The position numbers and the translations under genes are program-made. A stretch of 33,527 nt of DNA. Origin: Rhodanobacter sp. (GTDB lineage: Bacteria; Pseudomonadota; Gammaproteobacteria; Xanthomonadales; Rhodanobacteraceae). Positions 1 to 6,876 of this stretch are shown in pieces (the stretch's first letter is position 1; every line of letters begins with the position of its first letter). Below the pieces are notes generated by a model. The model was not told where the DNA came from. It searched no databases and saw nothing but the letters and a program-made list of their open reading frames with translations. The DNA lies in the NCBI GenBank assembly GCA_004322005.1, contig SCRF01000113.1:1-33527 (forward strand), in the 5' to 3' direction.

Positions 1-1
1 A

Positions 2-31
2 AAGAGCATCGCGCGCAAGCGCGCTCCTACA
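2..31 (-). repeat. REP element (GTAGGAGCG family), left edge
   Basis: Read on the minus strand this is a 30-nt unit starting TGTAGGAGCGCGC, with a GC-rich inverted core and ending GATGCTCTT. It matches the unit at 33489-33518 in 29 of 30 positions, in opposite orientation. The same GTAGGAGC head occurs in the paired elements at 11550-11678 and 27791-27866. It lies just upstream of the ClC antiporter start and may continue beyond the window. Elements of this kind are dispersed extragenic palindromes in xanthomonads and pseudomonads. Confidence 0.8.
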
Positions 32-60
32 GGCAAAGCCGGGTCTGCCATAATAGTTCG

Positions 61-1524
61 ATGTCCGAACCGCCCCAGCCCTCCGTGCGCTCCTCGAACC
101 CCCGTCTGCAGGCCGTGCTGGGGCACGAATTTTTTGCGCCGCACCAGTGGAAGCGCCGCCTCGCGCTGTGGCTCGGCGCGATCGTGGTGGCGCTGGCGGC
201 GATCGTGTTCACCAAGGCCAGCAACTGGTCCTATCAGCTGTTCCTGAGCATGCTCGGCTATGGGGCCTGGATCCCGCTGATCATCACCCCGGTCGTGTTC
301 GGCCTGCTGGCCTGGGCCACCGAGGGACGCCTGCGCGCCACCCGCAGCAGCGGCATTCCGCAGGTGATCGGCACGCTGCACATCGAAGACGAGGGGTTTC
401 GTGTCCGCATGCTGGCGCTGCCGATCGCGGTCGGCAAGATGGTCCTGACGCTGATCGCGCTGGCGGTCGGCGCCTCGATCGGTCGCGAAGGCCCGACTGT
501 GCACGTCGGTGCCGGGCTGTTCTACACGATCGGCCGGCGCTTCGGGTTCACCGATCCCAAGGCCGCCTCGCGCTTCATCCTGGCCGGCGGCGCGTGCGGC
601 ATCGCCGCGGCCTTCAACACCCCGCTGGCCGGCGTGGTGTTCGCGATCGAGGAGCTGGCCGGCACCTTCGAGCACCGCTTCAGCGGCCTGCTGCTGACGG
701 CGGTGATCATCGGCGGCGTGGTCTCGCTGGGCATCATGGGCAACTACGCCTATTTCGGCGAAGTGCAGGCCAGCCTGCCGCTCGGCCATGCCTGGCTGGC
801 GGTGCTGCTGACCGGCATCATCTGCGGGTTGCTGGGCGGCCTGTTCGCGCGCCTGATCCTGCTCACCCGGCATGGCCCGCTGGCCGCGATCGGCCGGCTG
901 CGTGCGCACGCGCCGGTGCTGTTCGCCACCGGCTGCGGGCTGGCACTGGCGCTGGTCGGGCTGCTTTCGCACAACAGCGTGTACGGCACCGGTTACGACC
1001 AGGCGCGTGCCTTCGTGCAGGAGGCGGCGGTCACGCCCGGACAGGGCTTCGGCATCGAGAAACTGCTGGCCAACGTCTTTTCGTACTGGGCCGGCATCCC
1101 CGGCGGCATCTTCTCGCCGGCGCTGGCGGTCGGCGCCGGCCTCGGCCACAACATCGCCCACTTCCTGCCCGGCATCCCGGCGGGCACGGTGGTGCTGCTG
1201 GGCATGAGCGCGTATCTGTCGGGTGTCACCGGCGCGCCGCTGACCTCGGCGGTGATCGCGATGGAGCTGACCGACAACCAGGACATGGTGATCCCGATCA
1301 TGGCGGCGTGCCTGCTGGCGCGCGCCGCGGCCTCGCTGTTCAGCCCGACGCCGGTCTACAAGGATTTCGCCGAACGCATCGTGCAGGATTTCGAACGCCA
1401 GCAGGCTGCCCACGAGGTCGATGCCGAACAGAACCGGGGCGAGTCGGCGGAACCGGTTCACGTGGGCAACACCAGTGCCTACGGCGATACGGCCGTGGCA
1501 TCGGACGATGAACCGGCCCGGTAA
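61..1524 (+). CDS. clcA: ClC-family H+/Cl- exchange transporter
   Basis: Inner-membrane ClC protein of 487 residues that should exchange chloride for protons. The ion-path motifs are visible: SSGIP around residues 96-100, GREGP at 141-145 with the gating glutamate E143, and GGIFSPALAVG in the second half. The EE pair at 197-198 places a glutamate where the internal proton glutamate of E. coli ClcA lies, and a late tyrosine (PVYKDF) fits the central Tyr. Both features favour an antiporter over a channel. No CBS domain follows; the last 45 or so residues are a polar acidic tail. ATG at 61 gives the normal N-terminal cytoplasmic helix; I see no strong ribosome-binding site. It is followed after 33 nt by hutI, with no obvious functional link. 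Confidence 0.93.
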   Translation: MSEPPQPSVRSSNPRLQAVLGHEFFAPHQWKRRLALWLGAIVVALAAIVFTKASNWSYQLFLSMLGYGAWIPLIITPVVFGLLAWATEGRLRATRSSGIPQVIGTLHIEDEGFRVRMLALPIAVGKMVLTLIALAVGASIGREGPTVHVGAGLFYTIGRRFGFTDPKAASRFILAGGACGIAAAFNTPLAGVVFAIEELAGTFEHRFSGLLLTAVIIGGVVSLGIMGNYAYFGEVQASLPLGHAWLAVLLTGIICGLLGGLFARLILLTRHGPLAAIGRLRAHAPVLFATGCGLALALVGLLSHNSVYGTGYDQARAFVQEAAVTPGQGFGIEKLLANVFSYWAGIPGGIFSPALAVGAGLGHNIAHFLPGIPAGTVVLLGMSAYLSGVTGAPLTSAVIAMELTDNQDMVIPIMAACLLARAAASLFSPTPVYKDFAERIVQDFERQQAAHEVDAEQNRGESAEPVHVGNTSAYGDTAVASDDEPAR

Positions 1525-1557
1525 CGCATGTAAGGTCATCATGGAGGCGCTGCGCGC

Positions 1558-2820
1558 ATGAACCTGCCCCGTTGGGATCGACTGTTGCTGAATGCCACCC
1601 TGGCGACGTTTGCCGACGCACCCTCGTGCAGCGTGATCGAACACGGCGCCATCGCCATGCATCATGGCCGCATCGCGTGGATCGGTCGCATGGGCGATCT
1701 GCCGGCGGCACCGGCCACGCTGGCCACCAGCGTGCTGTCGATCGATGGCGCGCTGGTCACGCCGGGACTGATCGACTGCCACACCCATCTGGTGTTCGGC
1801 GGCGATCGCGTGCACGAGTTCGACCTGCGCGCGAACGGTGCCAGCTACGAGGAACTCGCGCGCGCTGGCGGCGGCATCGTCGCCACCGTGAAGGCCACCC
1901 GCGAGGCCGGCGAGGACGCGCTTTACGCGCAGTCCCTGGCGCGTGCGCGAACCCTGCTCGCCGATGGCGTGACCACGCTCGAAATCAAGTCCGGCTACGG
2001 CCTGGAACTGGAAACCGAACGCCGCATGTTGCAGGTGGCGCGACGCATCGGCCGCAAGCTCGGCATCACCGTGCGCACCAGCTTTCTCGGCCTGCATGCG
2101 TTGCCGCCGGAATACCGCGAACGCCGCGCCGACTACGTCAGCCTGGTCTGCGACGAAATGCTGCCTGCGCTGGCGGCCGAAGGCCTGCTCGATGCGGTCG
2201 ATGCGTTCTGCGAGGACATCGGTTTCAGCCGTGAGGAAACCCGCCGCCTGTTCGAGCAGGCACAGCGGCTCGGCCTGCCGGTGAAGCTGCACGCCGGGCA
2301 ACTGTCCGATCTCGACGGCGCCGCGCTGGTCGCCGAATACCGCGGGCTGTCGGCCGATCACCTGGAACACCTGGGCGAATCAGGCATCCAGGCCATGGCC
2401 GCCGCCGGCACCGTGGCGGTGCTGCTGCCGGGAGCCTTTTACGCGCTGCGCGAAACCCGGCTGCCGCCGATCGAGCTGTTGCGCAAACACCGCGTGCCGA
2501 TGGCGGTCGCCACCGACTGCAACCCCGGCAGCTCGCCGATGCTGTCGCTGCGACTGGCGGCCGGCATGGCCTGCACGCTGTTCCGGCTGACCCCCGCGGA
2601 GGCGTTGCACGGCATCACGACCCATGCGGCCCGCGCTCTCGGCCTGACCGATCGCGGCACGCTCGCAGTGGGCCAGATCGCCGATCTGGTGGTGTGGAAT
2701 GCACGCCAGCCGGCCGAGCTGTGCTACTGGATCGGCGGCGGGCTCGTGCGCGAGGTCTACGTGTGCGGCGAATCCGTCTCGCGGCGCAGCGTTTCGAGAT
2801 GCTGGCGCAACGCGTCGTGA
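1558..2820 (+). CDS. hutI: Imidazolonepropionase
   Basis: Amidohydrolase-family enzyme of 420 residues that opens 4-imidazolone-5-propanoate to N-formimino-L-glutamate, the third step of histidine degradation. The metal site is complete: DCHTH gives H75 and H77, LHAGQ gives H245, and ATDCNPGS gives D320. The family signature EIKSGYGLELETE is present. GGAGG lies about ten bases upstream of the ATG. No hutU, hutH or hutG is in the window, so the gene is an orphan here; its partners may be elsewhere. The last 21 codons run antisense into the end of lpxK (64-nt convergent overlap). The final residues after YVCGESV look like an extension past the usual family end. Confidence 0.93.
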   Translation: MNLPRWDRLLLNATLATFADAPSCSVIEHGAIAMHHGRIAWIGRMGDLPAAPATLATSVLSIDGALVTPGLIDCHTHLVFGGDRVHEFDLRANGASYEELARAGGGIVATVKATREAGEDALYAQSLARARTLLADGVTTLEIKSGYGLELETERRMLQVARRIGRKLGITVRTSFLGLHALPPEYRERRADYVSLVCDEMLPALAAEGLLDAVDAFCEDIGFSREETRRLFEQAQRLGLPVKLHAGQLSDLDGAALVAEYRGLSADHLEHLGESGIQAMAAAGTVAVLLPGAFYALRETRLPPIELLRKHRVPMAVATDCNPGSSPMLSLRLAAGMACTLFRLTPAEALHGITTHAARALGLTDRGTLAVGQIADLVVWNARQPAELCYWIGGGLVREVYVCGESVSRRSVSRCWRNAS

Positions 2821-3758
2821 AACGCCGGCGGCAGGTCTGCGCGCACCGGCACCCGCCACCAGTGCGCCAGCGCGAAGCGCCGGCACTTGACCGCGTCCTT
2901 GTCGGTCATCAGCACCGGCAGGCGATCGCCGAAATCGAGGTCGGCCGGCGCAAACCGGTAGTGATCGGCAAACGCATGCTCGATCACCTCGACGCCGGCG
3001 GCACGCAGGCTGTCGAAGAAACGCCGCGGATGGCCGATCGCCGCTACCGCATGGACACGCTGGCCGCTGAAGCTGGTCAGCGCCTGTGTGCGGCCGTCGT
3101 CCAGCGCGATCACGTCGCCACTGCGTAGTTGCATCGGGTATTCGCCCGCCTCGGCCACGCCCCCGTTGCAGACCAGCAGGTCGACGCGTTGCAGCCGGCT
3201 CAGCGGCTCACGCAGCGGCCCGGCCGGCAACAGCCGCCCGTTGCCGAAACGGCGCACGCCGTCGATCACGCAGATCTCCACATCGTGCGCCAGGGCGTAA
3301 TGCTGCAGGCCGTCGTCGGCGATCAGCACATCGCAGCCGTCAGCCACCAGCAGTCGCGCCGCGGCCGGACGATCGCGCCCCACTGCCACCGGCACGCCGC
3401 TGGCGCGGATCAGGCAGGGCTCGTCGCCGACCCGCAGCGGATCCGGCGCATTGCCCAGCAGCAACGGTTCGCGCCGATCGCCGCCATGGCCGCGGCTGAC
3501 CACACCCGGCCGATACCCGCGCGCGCGCAGCGCCGCGGCCAGCGCGATGGTCAGCGGGGTCTTGCCGGTGCCGCCGACGCTGAGGTTGCCGACCACCACG
3601 ACCGGCACCGGCAGGCGTACCTCACGCAGCCATCCGCGCCGGTAGAGCCCGCTGCGCAGACGCACCACGGCGCCGTACAACGCCGCCAGCGGCCAGGCCC
3701 ACGATGGCACCCGGCCGTTGCCGTACCAGGCCGACTCGAGCGTGCCGATCAGCGCCAT
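2757..3758 (-). CDS. lpxK: Tetraacyldisaccharide 4'-kinase
   Basis: LpxK (333 residues) phosphorylates the 4' position of the lipid A disaccharide at the inner face of the cytoplasmic membrane. The N-terminal hydrophobic segment (about 15-40) precedes the Walker A motif GGTGKT at residues 62-67. Further on, SRGHGG and the DDGLQHY motif typical of LpxK are visible. A good Shine-Dalgarno sequence (AAGGAG) lies seven bases before ATG 3758. The gene begins 11 bases after msbA stops, the usual msbA-lpxK pairing, so flipping and phosphorylation of lipid A precursors are co-expressed. Its 3' end overlaps hutI on the other strand by 64 nt. Confidence 0.95.
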   Translation of the reverse strand: MALIGTLESAWYGNGRVPSWAWPLAALYGAVVRLRSGLYRRGWLREVRLPVPVVVVGNLSVGGTGKTPLTIALAAALRARGYRPGVVSRGHGGDRREPLLLGNAPDPLRVGDEPCLIRASGVPVAVGRDRPAAARLLVADGCDVLIADDGLQHYALAHDVEICVIDGVRRFGNGRLLPAGPLREPLSRLQRVDLLVCNGGVAEAGEYPMQLRSGDVIALDDGRTQALTSFSGQRVHAVAAIGHPRRFFDSLRAAGVEVIEHAFADHYRFAPADLDFGDRLPVLMTDKDAVKCRRFALAHWWRVPVRADLPPAFHDALRQHLETLRRETDSPHT

Positions 3759-3769
3759 GGATTGCTCCT

Positions 3770-5554
3770 TCAGTCGTCACCCGGTTCGACCGCCTGATCG
3801 TGGAACTGCATCCGGTGCAAGGCGGCGTAATGCCCGTTCAGGGCCATCAATGCGGCATGCGTGCCGCGCTCCACGATGCGGCCCTGGTCCAGCACCGCGA
3901 TCTGGTCGGCGTGTTCGATGGTGGACAGCCGGTGCGCGATCACCAGGGTGGTGCGATCGCGTATCAGGCGCTGCAGAGCCTGCTGGATCAGCCGTTCGGA
4001 TTCGCTGTCGAGCGCACTGGTGGCCTCGTCCAGCACCAGGATCGGCGCGTTCTTCAAGATCGCACGGGCGATCGCCAGGCGCTGCCGCTGGCCACCGGAC
4101 AGCATGTTGCCGCTCTGGCCGATCCGGGTATGGATACCCTGCGGCATGCCAGCGATGAACTCCATCGCATTGGCCGCCTCGGCCGCGGCGACGATCTCCG
4201 ACTCGCTGGCGCCGGCCAATTCGCCGTAGGCGATGTTGTTGGCCACGGTATCGTCGAACAGCACCACGCTCTGCCCGACCCAGGCGATCTGCCGGCGCAG
4301 CGAGGCCAGCGTGTAGTTCTGGTAATTCTCGCCGTCCAGCACGATGCGGCCGCTGCTCGGCTCATAGAAGCGCGGCAGCAGGCTGACCAGGCTGCTCTTG
4401 CCGCTGCCGGAACGCCCGACCAGCGCGGTCACCGTGCCGGGCGCGCAGTGCAGGTCGATATCGCGCAGCGCCTCCAGATCATCGCGCGGATACACCAGCC
4501 CGACGCCTTCGAAACGCAGATCGCCGCGCGTGCGCCCCAGTGTGAGCCTGCCCCGATCGACTTCCGGTGGCATGTCGACGATACCGAACAGATCCTCGGC
4601 GGCCGACAGCCCGCGCTGGATGTTGGCCTGCACGTTGGTCAGCCGCTTCAGCGAGGGCAGCATGCCGCCCATCGCGGTCAGCACGGTGAAGAACACGCCG
4701 GGGGTGATGCTGTCGATCACCTGCGGCCGCGTGCCCAGAAACACCAGCAACGCCATCGCGAACGCGGCAACCGTCTGGATCGTGGAACTGGACATCGCAC
4801 TGGTCGCGGCGATTTTCAGGTTGAGTCGGCGCGCGTGATGGGTGACCGCGTCGAAACGGTCGGCCTCGTACGCCTGGCCGCCATAGACACGCACCTCGCG
4901 ATGGGCGCCGACCGATTCCTCCACCGTGCCGGTGATCGAACCCATCATGCCCTGGATGCGGTGGCTGATCTGCCGATAGCGCCGGCTGACCAGGGTGGCG
5001 ATCAAGGTGATCGGCGGCACCATCAGCAGCAGCGCCAGCGTGAGATAGGCACTGTTGGACAGCATCACGTACAGCATGCCGATCACGGTGACCCCTTCGG
5101 TCACCGCGACTTTCACCGCATCGGTGGCGGTCGAGGACACCTGCTCGCTGGTGTAGGTGATGCGCGAAACCTGCTGACCCGACGGTTCGGCGCCGAAGAA
5201 CGCCGCCGGCAACCTCAGGTAGGCCGCGAACACGTCGTGCTGGATCGTCTGCACCACGTTGCGGCCGATATAGGAAATGCCGTAGCTGCTGGCAAAGGTG
5301 CCCAGGGCGCGCACGACGAAGATGATGATGATCCAGATCGGCATCCAGAAGATGTAGTAGGCATTTTTCTGCGCGAACATCTGATCGATCATCGGCTTCA
5401 GCAGCTGCGTGAAGACCGCCAGGCCGCCGCCTTCCACCGCCATGCCGATCAGCGCGATCACGGCCATCGCCCAGAAGCGGCGGGTATAGCCGAACAGGCG
5501 TTTGTAGACCGCCCTGCTTTGGGCATCCCACACGCCGAACTTCGCGCGGCTCAC
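3770..5554 (-). CDS. msbA: Lipid A export ABC transporter MsbA
   Basis: A 594-residue half-size ABC exporter with a six-helix transmembrane domain (about 25-310) fused to an ATPase domain. Motifs: Walker A GRSGSGKSS at 380-388, signature LSGGQ at 485-489, Walker B ILVLDE at 505-510, and AHRLST near 541. It flips lipid A-core across the inner membrane. The assignment over other ABC exporters rests on its overall MsbA-like arrangement and its place directly before lpxK. The start codon overlaps the exbD stop by 4 nt, so translation is probably coupled. Confidence 0.93.
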   Translation of the reverse strand: MSRAKFGVWDAQSRAVYKRLFGYTRRFWAMAVIALIGMAVEGGGLAVFTQLLKPMIDQMFAQKNAYYIFWMPIWIIIIFVVRALGTFASSYGISYIGRNVVQTIQHDVFAAYLRLPAAFFGAEPSGQQVSRITYTSEQVSSTATDAVKVAVTEGVTVIGMLYVMLSNSAYLTLALLLMVPPITLIATLVSRRYRQISHRIQGMMGSITGTVEESVGAHREVRVYGGQAYEADRFDAVTHHARRLNLKIAATSAMSSSTIQTVAAFAMALLVFLGTRPQVIDSITPGVFFTVLTAMGGMLPSLKRLTNVQANIQRGLSAAEDLFGIVDMPPEVDRGRLTLGRTRGDLRFEGVGLVYPRDDLEALRDIDLHCAPGTVTALVGRSGSGKSSLVSLLPRFYEPSSGRIVLDGENYQNYTLASLRRQIAWVGQSVVLFDDTVANNIAYGELAGASESEIVAAAEAANAMEFIAGMPQGIHTRIGQSGNMLSGGQRQRLAIARAILKNAPILVLDEATSALDSESERLIQQALQRLIRDRTTLVIAHRLSTIEHADQIAVLDQGRIVERGTHAALMALNGHYAALHRMQFHDQAVEPGDD

Positions 5555-5982
5555 TTGCCCGCGTCCGGCTTGCTCGGCGTGGTGGCGATCGACAGCCGGG
5601 TAAAGCCGAGCTGGCCCAGTGCGTCCATCGCCGTCACCACATCCTGATTGGGCGTCATCGCATCGGCGCGGATCGTCACCTGGCGATCGCGATCGTCGCC
5701 GGCGTTGCGCGCGATGGTCCGCTTGAGCGGCTCGATGCCCTCGCCCAGCACTTCGTCGCTGCCCACGTAGAAGCGGCCGTCGCGGTCGATCATGATGGTC
5801 AGTGCCGGCGCATTCATGTCGCGATCCTGCGTGCTGGCCTTGGGCAGGGTGACCTGCAGGCGCGAATGCTGCACGAACGTGCTGGTCAGCACGAAGAACA
5901 TCAGCAGGGTCAGCAGCACGTCGATCAACGGAATCACGTTGATCTCGAAATCGTCCCCACGCCGGTCGTTGCTGATACGCAT
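5551..5982 (-). CDS. exbD: ExbD/TolR-family biopolymer transport protein
   Basis: A 143-residue inner-membrane protein with a single N-terminal helix and a periplasmic domain. The helix INVIPLIDVLLTLLMFF carries the essential proton-path aspartate D21. With ExbB it forms the proton-driven motor that energises TonB- or Tol-type envelope proteins. It starts ten bases after exbB ends and overlaps msbA by 4 nt. Placing exbBD before msbA-lpxK is common in xanthomonads. There is no tonB here, so the energised partner is not shown by the sequence. Confidence 0.9.
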   Translation of the reverse strand: MRISNDRRGDDFEINVIPLIDVLLTLLMFFVLTSTFVQHSRLQVTLPKASTQDRDMNAPALTIMIDRDGRFYVGSDEVLGEGIEPLKRTIARNAGDDRDRQVTIRADAMTPNQDVVTAMDALGQLGFTRLSIATTPSKPDAGK

Positions 5983-5992
5983 CGGCCGGGCC

Positions 5993-6673
5993 TCAACCGG
6001 CGCCCGGCGCGGATGTCGCCGGCATGCGCCGGGGCCGCGTCGACGCCGCGGCGGCGACGGGCTGCGTCAGCTCGTCCAGCAAGGCCGTCGCCTGTTTCTC
6101 CATCTGCACGCAATAACCGGCCACGCGCGAGCGGAAATAGCGGTGCAGCACATAGGCCGGAATCGCCACGGTCAGGCCAGCCGCCGTGCAGATCAGCGCC
6201 TCGCCGATGCCACCGGCCATCCTGGCCGGATCGCCGATGCCGCCGGCCATCACCTCCATGAACATGCGAATCAGGCCGATCACGGTACCGAACAGGCCAA
6301 GCAATGGACCGATCAGCGCGATTGTGCCGAGCGTGTTGAGGTAACGCTCCATCCGGTGCACCACATGCCGGCCGGTGTCCTCGATGCGTTCCTTGATCTG
6401 CTCGCGTGGCCGGTTGCGCACGGCCAGTGCCGCAGCCAGCAATTCGCCCAGCGGAGAGTCTTTGCCCAGCGCTTCGAGATGCCGCGGATCGAGTTGGCCC
6501 TTGCGTGCCCACTCGCGCACCTCGTCCCCCAGACCCGGCGGCAGCACCGATTTGCGGCGCAGGGTCCAGCAGCGCTCCAGCACGATCGCCAGGGCGACCG
6601 CCGAACAGATCAGGATGGGCACCAACGCCCAGCCGCCAGCTATCAGGATTTCCAGCACTTTGGACCCCACCAT
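5993..6673 (-). CDS. exbB: ExbB/TolQ/MotA-family proton channel protein
   Basis: A 226-residue inner-membrane protein with three predicted helices (about 12-32, 114-137 and 155-180) and the cytoplasmic loop between helices 1 and 2 that is typical of ExbB. The conserved core reads LGTIALIGPLLGLFGTVIGL, followed by IGEALICTAAGLTVAIPAY. It pairs with the downstream ExbD. ATG 6673 gives the full N-terminus; the ribosome site is only GAAGCGGA. The leader is unusual: a CCTCTCCC-type repeat ends eight bases before the start, and a repeat-encoded mini-ORF runs through the start codon in another frame. Confidence 0.9.
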   Translation of the reverse strand: MVGSKVLEILIAGGWALVPILICSAVALAIVLERCWTLRRKSVLPPGLGDEVREWARKGQLDPRHLEALGKDSPLGELLAAALAVRNRPREQIKERIEDTGRHVVHRMERYLNTLGTIALIGPLLGLFGTVIGLIRMFMEVMAGGIGDPARMAGGIGEALICTAAGLTVAIPAYVLHRYFRSRVAGYCVQMEKQATALLDELTQPVAAAASTRPRRMPATSAPGAG

Positions 6674-6711
6674 TCCGCTTCAATGAAACAAATCGCGCGC
6701 AGCGCCCCCAT
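6643..6711 (-). other. Putative upstream mini-ORF overlapping the exbB start
   Basis: A 22-codon open frame begins MGALRAICFIEAEWW inside the repeat at 6681-6765 and stops 31 bases into exbB, in a different frame. It is preceded by GAGAGGAGG. Its first ten codons match the mini-ORF ahead of sdhE (12314-12361) except at residue 2. The frame and its position are seen directly. Whether it is translated or couples translation to exbB is inference; it may be only a by-product of a dispersed repeat. Confidence 0.25.
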
Positions 6712-6765
6712 TGCCTCCTCTCCCCCGGCTCTTATTTCCCTTGCGGGAGAGGATTGAGGTGAGGG
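6681..6765 (-). repeat. CCTCTCCC hairpin repeat, copy A (exbB leader)
   Basis: About 85 nt. On the plus strand it runs CAATGAAACAAATCGCGCG, then AGCGCC, ATTGCCTCCTCTCCCCC, a loop, GGGAGAGG, and ATTGAGGTGAGGG. Copy B at 12331-12400 shares both outer segments and the hairpin arms but has a shorter loop. Both copies point the same way and end 8-10 bases before a start codon on the minus strand. A possible -10 hexamer (TATCAT on the minus strand, 6793-6798) lies just upstream, which would put the repeat in the exbB 5' untranslated region. Confidence 0.8.
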
Positions 6766-6876
6766 CGCTTCACTGCGTGTCGATGAGCGCGCATGATAGC
6801 AGTCTCCTCCGGATGTACTGCGGCACGGGTGGCATTCCCTCGCTTCACGCGGGCCGGGATTCCATCGAGCTGGGAC

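Noticed and set aside
3704-5647. Long open frame on the plus strand opposite msbA and exbD
   Set aside because: Its product is rich in His, Gln, Arg and Asp without family motifs, the usual antisense shadow of a GC-rich gene. The minus-strand genes have complete motifs.
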